A stretch of 64,000 bases of DNA, taken from positions 3,286,001 through 3,350,000 of the forward strand of contig NZ_SGWX01000001.1 of the NCBI RefSeq assembly GCF_004216535.1, read 5' to 3'. The notes beneath the pieces are model-generated. The model was not told the origin of the DNA, did no database searches, and was given only the letters and a program-made list of their open reading frames with translations. Positions 42,467-52,150 of the stretch are shown piece after piece. The translations under genes and the position numbers were made by a program. How positions within the stretch are numbered: the first letter of the stretch is position 1; every line of letters starts with the position of its first letter. Origin of the DNA: Xylanimonas ulmi (GTDB lineage: Bacteria; Actinomycetota; Actinomycetes; Actinomycetales; Cellulomonadaceae).

Positions 42467-42579
42467 CCGTCCTCCCTCGACGCTCGACTGGCGGTGGCGG
42501 CGCCCACTATGGCGGAAAACGGTCCATCAGGTCCAGACGGGTCGGAGGCGACGCCGCAGAGCGGCCCCCGCACACGGCG

Positions 42580-42611
42580 ACGGCCGACCGCCCCGAGGGG
42601 CGACCGGCCGT
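42580..42611 (-). terminator. terminator after the cold-shock gene
   Basis: ACGGCCG..CGCCCC and its complement, with two G-U wobbles, form a 15-bp stem around a 2-base loop region. It lies 54 bp beyond the csp stop on the minus strand. Confidence 0.6.
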
Positions 42612-42664
42612 CGTCGTGCTGTGATCTGAGTGTGGTGCGGCCTTCGGCCGCTCCGCCTCGGGGA

Positions 42665-42868
42665 TCAGAGCGGGCGGATGTTCTCCGCCTGCAGACCCTT
42701 GGGGCCCTGCGCGGTGTCGAACTCGACGCGCTGACCCTCCTCAAGGCTGCGGTAGCCATTGGTCTGGATGGCCGAGTAGTGCGCGAAGACGTCCTGCGAG
42801 CCGTCCTCGGGGGCGATGAAGCCGTAGCCCTTCTCCGCGTTGAACCACTTCACGGTTCCGGTAGCCAT
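42665..42868 (-). CDS. cspA: cold-shock protein
   Basis: The 67-residue OB-fold RNA chaperone has RNP1 KGYGFI and RNP2 [25 protein letters not shown] is the canonical CspA start. It binds single-stranded RNA and DNA and helps translation in the cold or in stress. The ATG is preceded by GAAGGAGAG. A hairpin in the leader and a terminator downstream frame it as a single-gene unit. Confidence 0.97.
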   Translation of the reverse strand: MATGTVKWFNAEKGYGFIAPEDGSQDVFAHYSAIQTNGYRSLEEGQRVEFDTAQGPKGLQAENIRPL

Positions 42869-42890
42869 GTCCTGCTCTCCTTCAAGAGTG

Positions 42891-42913
42891 ACGACCTCGA
42901 CGTCCGAGGTCGT
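42891..42913 (-). promoter_or_regulatory. hairpin in the cold-shock mRNA leader
   Basis: ACGACCTCG and CGAGGTCGT pair perfectly over 9 bp around a 5-base loop, about 6 bp upstream of the ribosome-binding site. It may modulate translation or stability of the csp mRNA with temperature. Confidence 0.55.
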
Positions 42914-43113
42914 GCATCACGGTGTTCGTCGTCAACTCTTGGTAGAACAAGGTTCGTCTCAGGCCGCGCACATCTTCTGCGCGACCCCCGACGCAGGACG
43001 GGGGACCGTCCGGGACAACCGAGGCACTGCAACGAAGCAGAACGCTACGCGACGGGTCCCGGCCGCGCTACCCCCTTCTCCGGCTGTGCTCCCTGTTTGC
43101 GCCCGGTTCGATG
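42914..43113. other. intergenic region between csp and the liv binding-protein gene
   Basis: Two hundred bases of non-coding sequence lie between the divergent genes. They hold the upstream part of the csp leader; a likely csp -35 (TTGACG or TTGTTC) lies around 42925-42950. Nothing else is recognised in the GC-rich middle part. Confidence 0.5.
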
Positions 43114-43169
43114 GTCACGGTCTTGTCACGATGCCCCGCCTGTGACGTGAGCGACACCCGTACGTCACA
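43114..43169 (+). promoter_or_regulatory. regulatory motifs upstream of the liv binding-protein gene
   Basis: Two GTCAC direct repeats 11 bp apart (43114-43118 and 43125-43129) resemble the GTNAC half-sites of GlnR boxes. They are followed by TGTGAC-N18-TCACA with ACAC at the centre (43141-43169). The same two elements occur at 48890-48941 before the liv permease operon. Confidence 0.6.
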
Positions 43170-43235
43170 CTTTCTCGCTATCTTCGCCGCCACTACATGC
43201 CGTATTCGGCGTAGGTGAACAACCGGAGGAACCAC

Positions 43236-44525
43236 ATGATCCGACGAATCACGGCCGCGAAGGGCGTCGCCCTCGCCACGGTCCTCGGCCTCGGCCTCGC
43301 GGCGTGCGCCAGCTCCAGCGAGGGCTCGCCGTCCGAGGAGGGCTCGGCGAACGGCGCCAGCGCCGACCCGCTCAAGATCGGCACCATCCTGCCGGTCACG
43401 GGCACCCTCTCCTTCCTCGGCCCGCCCGAGATCGCCGGCGTCGGACTGGCGGTCGCCGACATCAACGAGGCCGGCGGCGTGCTCGGCAACACGGTCAGCG
43501 TCGAGGCGGGCGACTCGGGCGACACCACCGACCTGTCGGTCGCCCGTGGCACCGCGACCGACCTCATCGGCAAGGGCGTCTCGGCCGTGATCGGCGCGGC
43601 GTCGTCGGGCGTCTCGCTCGCCGTCGTCGACCAGTTCGCCGAGGCGGGCGTCATGGAGGTCTCCCCGGCCAACACCGCGACCGACCTGTCGGGCTACGGC
43701 GAGTACTTCGCCCGCACGGCCCCGCCGGACACCGTCCAGGGCGCCGCGCTCGGCGCGCAGATCCTCGACGACGGGCACACCAAGGTCGGGTTCCTCGTGC
43801 AGAACGAGGCCTACGGCAACGGCCTGCGCGACAACATCGAGAAGACCATCGAGGCCGGCGGCGCCGAGGCGGTCTACGGCGCCCAGGGCGCCGGCGAGGA
43901 GTTCGCCCCCGGTGAGACGAACTTCGGCGCCCAGGTGACCGCGCTGCTCGCGCAGAAGCCCGACGCCATCGCCATCGTCGCGTTCGAGGAGACCGTCGCG
44001 ATCATCAACGAGCTCGCGGCCCAGGGCTGGAGCTTCAACGGCTCGACCTACTTCGTCGACGGCAACCTGTCCAACTACGGCGACCAGTTCGACCCGGGCA
44101 CGCTGGAGGGTGTGCAGGGCACGCTGCCGGGCGCACAGTCGGGCGACGACTTCCGCAACCGGCTCAAGGAGTGGTCGACGGCCAACGACAACGGCGAGCT
44201 CAACGACTTCTCGTACGCGGCCGAGTCCTACGACGCCACGATCCTCGTCGCCCTCGCCGCGGTGCGTGGCGGCGCGACCGACGGCGAGACGATCTCCAAG
44301 AACATCCGTGCGGTCTCGGGCTCCGAGGACGGCGCGGTCGAGGTCACCTCGTTCGCCGACGGCGTCAAGGCGCTCGAGGACGGCAAGGAGATCGCCTACA
44401 AGGGCCAGTCCGGCATCGGCCCGCTCGACGAGAACAACGACCCGTCGTCGGCGTTCATCGGCATCTACAAGTACGGGGCCGACAACAACTACACCTATGT
44501 GAAGTCGGTCGAGGGCAAGCCCTGA
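43236..44525 (+). CDS. livJ: branched-chain amino-acid ABC transporter substrate-binding lipoprotein
   Basis: The 429-residue lipoprotein (lipobox GLAAC) has a type-1 periplasmic-binding fold (LivJ family): LKIGTILPVTGTLSFLGPPEIAGVGLAVADINEAGGVLG, then VSVEAGDSGDTTDLSVARGTATDLI and GKGVSAVIGAASSGVSLAVVD. It captures Leu/Ile/Val or related ligands outside the cell. ATG 43236 has GGAGGA at good spacing. The permease and ATPase genes are encoded convergently at 44.6-48.8 kb rather than in the same operon. Confidence 0.92.
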   Translation: MIRRITAAKGVALATVLGLGLAACASSSEGSPSEEGSANGASADPLKIGTILPVTGTLSFLGPPEIAGVGLAVADINEAGGVLGNTVSVEAGDSGDTTDLSVARGTATDLIGKGVSAVIGAASSGVSLAVVDQFAEAGVMEVSPANTATDLSGYGEYFARTAPPDTVQGAALGAQILDDGHTKVGFLVQNEAYGNGLRDNIEKTIEAGGAEAVYGAQGAGEEFAPGETNFGAQVTALLAQKPDAIAIVAFEETVAIINELAAQGWSFNGSTYFVDGNLSNYGDQFDPGTLEGVQGTLPGAQSGDDFRNRLKEWSTANDNGELNDFSYAAESYDATILVALAAVRGGATDGETISKNIRAVSGSEDGAVEVTSFADGVKALEDGKEIAYKGQSGIGPLDENNDPSSAFIGIYKYGADNNYTYVKSVEGKP

Positions 44526-44537
44526 CCTGACACAGAC

Positions 44538-44577
44538 TGCGGCCCGGCCCCCTCAATGGCGAGGGCGCCGGGCCGCA
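44538..44577. terminator. bidirectional terminator between livJ and livF
   Basis: A 17-bp stem with one mismatch (arms 44538-44554 and 44561-44577, starting TGCGGCCCGGC and ending GCCGGGCCGCA) with a 6-base loop lies between convergent genes. It probably stops both transcripts. Confidence 0.85.
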
Positions 44578-44605
44578 TCATGCGCGGGGCCTTGCGGGGC
44601 TCGGG

Positions 44606-45402
<797 letters not shown>

Positions 45403-45406
<4 letters not shown>

Positions 45407-46293
45407 CGCTTCTCCTCCTCGCTCTCGAGCCGGGCGAGCATCGCCGGGTCGAGCAGGGCGTCGTCTCCCAGGTCGGTGTCGTGGTGCGCGCCCAGGTAGG
45501 CGTCCACGACGGCGGGGTCGCTCATGACGCTTGACGGCGGCCCCTCGGCCACCACGCGGCCCTCGGCCATGACCACGACCCAGTCGGAGATGTGCCGCAC
45601 GGCGTGCATGTCGTGCTCGACGAACAGCACCGTCATGCCCTCGTCGCGCAGCGCCTGCACGTGCCCCAGCAGCGACTGCACCAGGGCCGGGTTCACCCCG
45701 GCCATGGGCTCGTCGAGCATGATCATGGTCGGGTCGGTCATCAGGGCCCGGGCCATCTCCAACAGCTTGCGCTGGCCGCCCGACAGCGAGCCCGCGTAGT
45801 CGTCGCGCTTGGCGTCGAGCTTGAACCGCTCCAGGATCTCGAGCGCCTTGGCCTCGGCGGCCCGCTCGTGGGCGCGCCAGGTGAACGGCAGCCACGACAG
45901 CCAGAACCGCTCGCCGGGGTGGTGCGGCGTGGCCAGCAGCATGTTCTGCAGCACCGTCAGGCGAGACAGGGCCTTGGTGAGCTGGAAGGTGCGCACCATG
46001 CCGGCGCGGGCCACGCTCGCCCCCGACTTGCCCGCGATGGGCCGCCCGTCGAAGGACCACGTGCCCTGCCCGGGCTGGTCGAACCCGGTGAGCAGGTTGA
46101 ACAGCGTCGTCTTGCCGGCCCCGTTGGGTCCGATGAGCGCCGTGATGACGCCGCGCTGCACCTCCAGGTGGTCGACGTCGACGGCGGTCATGCCGCCGAA
46201 GCGGCGCTGGACGCCGTCGACCACGAGGATCGGGTCGGGCTTGGGCGAGCCGACGACAGGCTCGGCGAGCGTCGCGGTGGTCTCAGTGGCCAT
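45403..46293 (-). CDS. livG: branched-chain amino-acid ABC transporter ATP-binding protein LivG
   Basis: The 296-residue LivG-type ATPase has Walker A GPNGAGKTT, signature LSGGQRKLLEMARALM, Walker B MIMLDEPMAGVNP and H-loop FVEHDMHAVRHI. The Q-loop region is RTFQLTKALSRLTVLQNMLLAT. A C-terminal acidic tail (LDPAMLARLESEEEKR) is extra. It overlaps livM by 11 bp and livF by 4 bp, so the operon is translated as a coupled unit. Confidence 0.94.
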
Positions 46294-47269
46294 GGAACGA
46301 CAACTCCTTCTTGTTCCCGAGGATGCCCTGCGGGCGGAAGATCACCAGCAGCATGAGCGTGACGCCCACGAGCATTCCGCCGATCTGCTCGACCTGGGTG
46401 GCGCCGAGCGCCGAGCTCAGCCCGGTCCGCATGCCGGTGCGCAGCAGCATGTAGACGAAGAAGAACAGCATCGAGCCGAGCACCGGGCCGAACAGGGTCG
46501 CGGCGCCGCCCAGCAGCAGCACGGTCCACGTGAAGAACGTCATGGTGCGGCCCATGGCGTCGGGCGTGATCGCCGAGGGCAGCACGTACAGCACGCCGCC
46601 CAGCGCGCCGAGCACCCCGCCCAGCACCAGGGCCTGCATCTTCATGGCGTACACGTTCTTGCCGAGGGCGCGCACGGCGTCCTCGTCCTCGCGGATGCCC
46701 TTGAGCACGCGCCCCCACGGGCTGCGCGTGGCCAGGTAGACGAACAGCAGCGCGGCGGCGACCAGCGCCCAGGCGAACAGCCGGGTCCACCACGAGTCCG
46801 ACCCGTTGTTGATGTACTCCAGCGGCCCGATGGCGGTGCGTCCCTCGGGCAGGAACGACAGCGCCTGGAACGTCTCCTTGTAGGACTTGCCGAGCAGGCC
46901 CGAGGCGCCGCCCGTCCACTCTTGGAAGGCGGTCGAGCGGCCCAGCCAGCGCACGATCTCGGCGGCCGAGATGGTCACGATGGCCAGGTAGTCGCCGCGC
47001 AGCTTGAGCGTGGGGATGCCCAGGATCAGTGCGAACACCGTGCCCGCCGCGATGGCGATGAGTATCGCCAGGACGAACGGGGCCCCCGCGATGGTGGCGA
47101 TGCCGAACCCGTAGGCGCCTACCAGCATGAAGCCCGCCTGGCCCATGTTGAGCAGTCCGGTGTACCCGAAGTGCAGGTTGAGGCCGATCGCGGCGAGGGC
47201 GTAGGCCGCCGTCGTCGGGGCCACGAGCTCGGCCAGGGCCTGGGTGAGGATGCGAGTCAGCTCATCCAT
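46283..47269 (-). CDS. livM: branched-chain amino-acid ABC transporter permease LivM
   Basis: The 328-residue permease has about nine hydrophobic segments and the LivM motifs NLHFGYTGLLNMGQAGFMLVGAYGF, PTLKLRGDYLAIVTISAAEIVRW and SPWGRVLKGIREDEDAVRALGKN (EAA-like). It forms the heteromeric channel with LivH, driven by LivG/LivF. It follows livH by 13 bp. Confidence 0.94.
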   Translation of the reverse strand: MDELTRILTQALAELVAPTTAAYALAAIGLNLHFGYTGLLNMGQAGFMLVGAYGFGIATIAGAPFVLAILIAIAAGTVFALILGIPTLKLRGDYLAIVTISAAEIVRWLGRSTAFQEWTGGASGLLGKSYKETFQALSFLPEGRTAIGPLEYINNGSDSWWTRLFAWALVAAALLFVYLATRSPWGRVLKGIREDEDAVRALGKNVYAMKMQALVLGGVLGALGGVLYVLPSAITPDAMGRTMTFFTWTVLLLGGAATLFGPVLGSMLFFFVYMLLRTGMRTGLSSALGATQVEQIGGMLVGVTLMLLVIFRPQGILGNKKELSFHGH

Positions 47270-47282
47270 GTCCGTACTCCTT

Positions 47283-48755
47283 TCAGCCGATCCGCTCGCG
47301 GCGGCCGAGGATGCCCTGCGGCCGGACCAGGAGCACGAGGATGAGGATCACGAGCGCCGACGCGTAGCGCAGGTCGCTCGGAATGACGAGGTTGGACAGC
47401 TCGACGACCAGCCCGATGAGGATCGAGCCGACCAGGGCGCCGAACGCCGTGCCGAGCCCGCCGAGGGTCACCGCCGCGAACATCAGCAGCAGGAGCTGCA
47501 GGCCGAGCGACCAGTTGAACGAGCCGAACGAGATCGCCACGAGGATGCCTGACAGCCCGGCGAACGTCGTCGCCATGACCCACACGACCCGGATGATCGT
47601 GTTGGGGTTGATGCCTGTGGCCGCCGCGAGCGCCGGGTTGTCGGACACGGCGCGCGTGGCCCGGCCGATGCGGGTGCGCGTCAGCCACCACGCGATGCCC
47701 GCGATGCAGACGGCGGCGATGGCCATCGAGATCCACGACGAGCGGGAGAGGGTGATGCCCGCGAGGTGCACGGGCTGCGGGTTGCCCGAGATGACGCGCA
47801 GCGACCGCCCGCCGATGAGCATCTGGATGAGGAACTGCAGTGCGATCGACAGGCCGATCGTGACGATCATGGCCTGCATGACCGGGGTGCCGCGCTTGCG
47901 CAGCGGCCGCCAGATCGCCGCGTCCTGCAGCCAGCCGGTCGCGCCGCACAGCACGAGCGTGACGGGCAGTGCGATCCAGACCGCCAGCCCCCAGGAGTGG
48001 ATGGCGAGGAAGGCGACCGCGGCGCCGAGCGTGACCTGCTCGCCGTGTGCGAAGTTCGACAGGCCCGTGGTGCCGAACACGAGGTTGAGGCCGATCGAGG
48101 CGAGCGCCAGCAGGAGCCCGAACCGTAGGCCCGAGCCGACCTGCTGCCACACCTGGCCGAGCGTGAGGTCGCGCGTCGAGGCGTCGCCCTCGGGCGTCTG
48201 GCCCACGCTCTCGTCTGCGCCGCTGCCGCCGGCGTTGTCGCCGGTGGCGCTCGTGGTGGTGTCCGACGGCGTGGCGGTCTGCTCGGGGGCCTGCGCTCCC
48301 TCGCCGACGCGGAAGGCGGCGCGGGCGGTGGAGCCGACCTGACCGGTGACGGTCGCCGACGACGGCGCCCCTGCGGGCAGTTGCTTGTCGGCCGGCAGCG
48401 TCGCCGGGTCGAGTGTGACGGTGTACTCGCCTGGCCCGGGCGCCTCGACCGAGGTGACGGCGTCTGCGGAGGTGACGACGTCGACGCTGAAGCCGTCACC
48501 GCTGATGGTCGCGCGCACGTCGGGGATGCGGTTGTTGTCGGCGTCGAGCACGAGCACCGCGACGCACGCGACGGCGTCGGGCGTGCAGTTGGCGTCGCCG
48601 GGGGCGGCGGCGGCGGGCGACGCGAACGCCAGCGGCGCGGCCGCGAGGGCCAGCGTGGCCAGGCGGCGCCAGCCGCGGCGCGGGCGCGCGGGTGTCTGCT
48701 CGTGCGGTCGGGGAGCGTCGTGGGCGCTCCCCGGGATCGGTCGGTCCGTCGTCAT
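47283..48755 (-). CDS. livH: branched-chain amino-acid ABC transporter permease LivH fused to a secreted Ig-like domain
   Basis: The 490-residue protein has a C-terminal LivH permease (about 190-490: LALASIGLNLVFGTTGLSNFAHGEQVTLGAAVAF, then RPLRKRGTPVMQAMIVTIGLSI and LGTAFGALVGSILIGLVVELSNL). It carries an unusual N-terminal extension. Residues 1-51 form a signal-peptide-like segment. Residues about 52-150 form a carboxypeptidase-regulatory/Ig-like domain (DADNNRIPDVRATISGDG, GPGEYTVTLDP). A Thr/Ser/Gly linker follows. Typical LivH has about 290-300 residues. The ATG follows GGAGGG. It begins the operon livHMGF. Confidence 0.93.
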   Translation of the reverse strand: MTTDRPIPGSAHDAPRPHEQTPARPRRGWRRLATLALAAAPLAFASPAAAAPGDANCTPDAVACVAVLVLDADNNRIPDVRATISGDGFSVDVVTSADAVTSVEAPGPGEYTVTLDPATLPADKQLPAGAPSSATVTGQVGSTARAAFRVGEGAQAPEQTATPSDTTTSATGDNAGGSGADESVGQTPEGDASTRDLTLGQVWQQVGSGLRFGLLLALASIGLNLVFGTTGLSNFAHGEQVTLGAAVAFLAIHSWGLAVWIALPVTLVLCGATGWLQDAAIWRPLRKRGTPVMQAMIVTIGLSIALQFLIQMLIGGRSLRVISGNPQPVHLAGITLSRSSWISMAIAAVCIAGIAWWLTRTRIGRATRAVSDNPALAAATGINPNTIIRVVWVMATTFAGLSGILVAISFGSFNWSLGLQLLLLMFAAVTLGGLGTAFGALVGSILIGLVVELSNLVIPSDLRYASALVILILVLLVRPQGILGRRERIG

Positions 48756-48889
48756 CGGCCCTCCGTGGTCGGAACTGAGCGGGTCGTGGCCCCGCTGGTC
48801 GTCCGGGGCCACCCACCGACCTATGAAGCAAAACTGAATAGGCCATGCAGGACAACCGGTTGGACGTGGCCGCGAGTGTAGTTGCCTCG

Positions 48890-48941
48890 TGTGACCAAAA
48901 GAACACGATCTGATCACATGCGTGGGTCACAGTCCGGTCAC
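48890..48941 (-). promoter_or_regulatory. regulatory motifs upstream of the liv permease operon
   Basis: TGTGAC-N18-TCACA with central ACAC (48890-48918) and two GTCAC repeats 11 bp apart (48926-48930 and 48937-48941) match the arrangement before livJ. The rest of the 253-bp gap to the peptidase gene shows nothing else. Confidence 0.6.
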
Positions 48942-49008
48942 AGAGCGGGTCCGGCCGACGTGAGGCGCGGCCCTGCGCGTCGCCGACGCCGACGCGTAGC
49001 CTGACCGC

Positions 49009-51234
49009 GTGCCAGAGCCCGAACCCGCCGCAGACGCCGTCGCGCCCGTCGCGGCCCGCCGCCCGATCACCCGCACCCACCACGGCGACGTCGTCACCGA
49101 CGACTACGAGTGGCTGCGCGACGCCGACGATCCCGCCGTCGTCGCGCACCTGGAGGCCGAGGACGCGTGGACGCGGGCACGCACCGCACACCTGCGGCCG
49201 CTGCGCGAGCGGCTGTTCGCCGAGATCAAGGGCCGCACGCTCGAGACCGACCTGTCGGCGCCCGTGCGGCTCGGCGCGTCCTGGTACTACACGCGCACCG
49301 TCGAGGGGCAGGCCTACGCGGTGCACGCGCGCGTGCCGGTGAGCGGGACGGCGGGCGGCGCCGCGGGATGGGAGCCGCCCACGCTCGAACCCGGCGTCGC
49401 GCCCGAGGGGGAGCAGGTGCTGCTCGACGAGAACGCGCTCGCACAGGGCCATGACTTCTTCGCGCTCGGCGGCGCCGAGGTCAGCGCCGACGAGCGCCTG
49501 CTCGCCTACCAGGTCGACACCCAGGGCGACGAGCGCTACACGCTGCGGCTGCGGGACCTGGCGACCGGCGTCGACCTGCCCGACGAGATCGAGCAGACCT
49601 CGCCCGGCGTCGCCCTCACCCCCGACGGCGCGCACGTCTTCTACACGACGGTCGACGACGCGTGGCGGCCCTCGCGCGTGTGGCGGCACCGGATCGGCGG
49701 CCCCGTCGCGGACGACGTCCTGGTGGCCGACGAGCCCGACGAACGGTTCTGGGTCGGGGTGGGGCTCTCGCGCTCGCGGCGGTTCGTGCAGATCGAGCTC
49801 GCCTCCAAGCTCACGAGCGAGGTGCGCCTGACGCCCGCCGACGAGGCGACGACGCCCCCGTTCGTCGTCTGGCCCCGACGCGAGGGCGTCGAGTACACGG
49901 TCGAGGACGCCGCGGGGCACCTGCTGGTGCTGCACAACGACGGCGCGCAGGACTTCGAGCTCGCCGCCGTCGAGCTCGGGCCACGCGAGGGATGGGAGCG
50001 GCCCGGGGCGTTCGCGCCCGAGCGCTCGTTCGTCGTCGTGCCGCACGAGTCGGGGACGCGGCTGGAGGCCGTGGACGCGTTCGCGCGGCACGCTGTGCTG
50101 AGCTACCGGCGTGAGGCGACGGCGCGCGTCGCCGTCGCCGACCTGGAGGCGCTGCTCGCGGCGGGGCGCGCAGGCAAGGCGGGTCAATGGCGCGAGGTCA
50201 GCACGGGGCAGGCGCTGGAGACCGTGGCGCTCGACGCCTCGCCGCTGCCCGACCAGCCGACCGTGCGCGTCGTCGTCGAGTCGTTCACGACGCCGCGCGC
50301 CGTCTACGACCACGTGCTCGCCACCGGCGAGATGCTGCTGCGCAAGCGCCAGCCCGTGCTCGGCGGCTACGACCCGGACGACTACGCCCAACGCCGCGAG
50401 TGGGCGATCGCGCCCGACGGCGCCCGCGTCCCCGTGTCACTCGTGTGGCGGCGCGACGCCGTCGACGTCGACGGCGCCCCGCAAGCCCCGGCGCCGCTGC
50501 TGCTGTACGGGTACGGGGCCTACGAGTACTCGCTCGACCCGTGGTTCTCCGTGCCGCGGCTCTCACTGCTCGACCGTGGGGTCGTGTTCGCCGTCGCGCA
50601 CGTGCGCGGGGGCGGCGAGCTCGGCCGGCGCTGGTACGACGAGGGCAAGCTGCTCGCCAAGCGCCACACCTTCACCGACTTCATCGCCGTCGCGCGGCGC
50701 CTGGTCGAGGTGGGCTGGACGACCCCCGACCGCATGGCCGGCGAGGGCGGCAGCGCGGGCGGGCTGCTCATCGGCGCCGTCGTGAACCTCGCCCCCGAGC
50801 TGTTCGCGGGCGTGCACGCGGCCGTGCCCTTCGTCGACCCGCTGACCTCGATCCTCGACCCCTCGCTGCCGCTGACCGTGACCGAGTGGGAGGAGTGGGG
50901 CGACCCGCTGCACGACCCCGAGGCGTACGCCTACATCCGCGGGTACGCGCCGTACGAGAACGTGCCGCCCGGACCCGACGGCGCCGCGCACTACCCGCGC
51001 ATCCTGGCGACGACGTCGCTGCACGACACGCGCGTGCTGTTCGTCGAGCCGGCCAAGTGGGTCGCACGGCTGCGCGCCGCAGGCGCCCCCGCGCTGCTGC
51101 GCGTCGAGATGGCGGCCGGGCACGGCGGCGTCTCGGGCCGCTACGCGCGCTGGGAGCAGATCGCGGAGGAGAACGCCTGGCTGCTGGACGTGCTGGGAGC
51201 CGCCGACCTCGACCCGCACGACGCGCGGCCGTAG
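49009..51234 (+). CDS. ptrB: oligopeptidase B (prolyl oligopeptidase family S9)
   Basis: The 741-residue cytosolic peptidase has an N-terminal beta-propeller (about 70-420) and a C-terminal alpha/beta-hydrolase domain. The catalytic Ser lies in GEGGSAGGLLIG, Asp in TSLHDTRVLFVEP and His in AGHGGVSGRYARW. HGDVVTDDYEWLRD starts the family. It cuts after basic residues in short peptides. The GTG start gives the usual N-terminus. It is convergent with the CHAD gene. Confidence 0.95.
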   Translation: MPEPEPAADAVAPVAARRPITRTHHGDVVTDDYEWLRDADDPAVVAHLEAEDAWTRARTAHLRPLRERLFAEIKGRTLETDLSAPVRLGASWYYTRTVEGQAYAVHARVPVSGTAGGAAGWEPPTLEPGVAPEGEQVLLDENALAQGHDFFALGGAEVSADERLLAYQVDTQGDERYTLRLRDLATGVDLPDEIEQTSPGVALTPDGAHVFYTTVDDAWRPSRVWRHRIGGPVADDVLVADEPDERFWVGVGLSRSRRFVQIELASKLTSEVRLTPADEATTPPFVVWPRREGVEYTVEDAAGHLLVLHNDGAQDFELAAVELGPREGWERPGAFAPERSFVVVPHESGTRLEAVDAFARHAVLSYRREATARVAVADLEALLAAGRAGKAGQWREVSTGQALETVALDASPLPDQPTVRVVVESFTTPRAVYDHVLATGEMLLRKRQPVLGGYDPDDYAQRREWAIAPDGARVPVSLVWRRDAVDVDGAPQAPAPLLLYGYGAYEYSLDPWFSVPRLSLLDRGVVFAVAHVRGGGELGRRWYDEGKLLAKRHTFTDFIAVARRLVEVGWTTPDRMAGEGGSAGGLLIGAVVNLAPELFAGVHAAVPFVDPLTSILDPSLPLTVTEWEEWGDPLHDPEAYAYIRGYAPYENVPPGPDGAAHYPRILATTSLHDTRVLFVEPAKWVARLRAAGAPALLRVEMAAGHGGVSGRYARWEQIAEENAWLLDVLGAADLDPHDARP

Positions 51235-51238
51235 CGGA

Positions 51239-52066
51239 TCACAGCAGCACGACCGTGGCCAGCGACAGCGTCGCGCGGTCGAGCTCGGTGGCCGCGAGCG
51301 CGTCGTACGGCGCCGGGTCCTCGCCCGCGGCCACCGCGTCCGCACGCAGCGGGGCCAGCGCCCGCCGCAGCACGACGCCGTCGTGCTGTTGGCCCAGCAC
51401 CTCCTGCACGTGCTCGAACCGGCGGGCCGCCTCCTGCGCGTCGCGCGCGACGCCGCCCTTGCCGCGCCCGACCACCTCGGCCGCGTAGCGGGCGCGTCGG
51501 GCCGCACGCCGCACCGCGTGCAGCGCGTCGTCGAGCGCGGCCGGCTCGGCCCGCGTCGCCGCGCGCACCCGCCGGGTGACGCGCCGCGCCGCGCGCCGCG
51601 CGCCCCGCGGCGCCTCGGCACGCCAGGGCTCACGCGCCTTGGCGGTCAGCGGTGGACGCGCGGCGAGCTCGTCGAGGTCGGCGCGCAGCCGCGCGTGCTC
51701 GGGCGTGGCCAGCCGCCCGACGGCGGCCGCGCGCGCCAGGGTCAGGCGCGGCCCCAACGCGGCGTGCGCGCGGCGGCGCACGGCGGCGTCGTCGACCGTG
51801 TCGAGCCGGGCCAGCAACACCTCGAGATCGCGGGGCTCACCCAGCGCGCGGCCCAGCGCGCGCAGACGCTCGTTCAAGTCACGGGCGTGGGCGGCGTCGA
51901 CCATGCGCGGGAACTCGGTGAGCCCAGCGCGCAGGCGCCGGATGGCGACGCGCGCGTCGTGCACCCCCTCCGGACCGTCCGCGACGACGTCGTCCAGGGC
52001 GGTGGCGAGCGCGGCGACCTGGACCCGCAGGTGCTCGGTGAGCAGGGCGCCAGCGGTGGTTCCCAT
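51239..52066 (-). CDS. CHAD domain protein
   Basis: The 275-residue protein consists of one CHAD domain, an all-helical bundle with conserved His and basic residues (VHDARVAIRRLRAGLTEFPRM, DLNERLRALGRALGEPRDLEVLLARLD and VRRAARRARYAAEVVGRG). CHAD domains bind polyphosphate, often next to CYTH phosphatases; none is present here. The ATG 52066 (MGTTAG) is preferred over a GTG 15 bp upstream, although neither has a clear ribosome-binding site. Confidence 0.87.
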   Translation of the reverse strand: MGTTAGALLTEHLRVQVAALATALDDVVADGPEGVHDARVAIRRLRAGLTEFPRMVDAAHARDLNERLRALGRALGEPRDLEVLLARLDTVDDAAVRRRAHAALGPRLTLARAAAVGRLATPEHARLRADLDELAARPPLTAKAREPWRAEAPRGARRAARRVTRRVRAATRAEPAALDDALHAVRRAARRARYAAEVVGRGKGGVARDAQEAARRFEHVQEVLGQQHDGVVLRRALAPLRADAVAAGEDPAPYDALAATELDRATLSLATVVLL

Positions 52067-52150
52067 CCCCCGTCGTACCACGTCAGGGGCGTGACGGCAT
52101 CCGGCGGGTGCGACGGCGCGCGCAGCGAAGCCGTGGCGCGAGCGGCGCCG

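Noticed and set aside
46248-46266. CGACAGGCTC core in livG, as a further repeat copy
   Set aside because: Only the 10-base core matches and the palindromic ends are missing; it encodes a normal N-terminal segment (AEPVVGSP).
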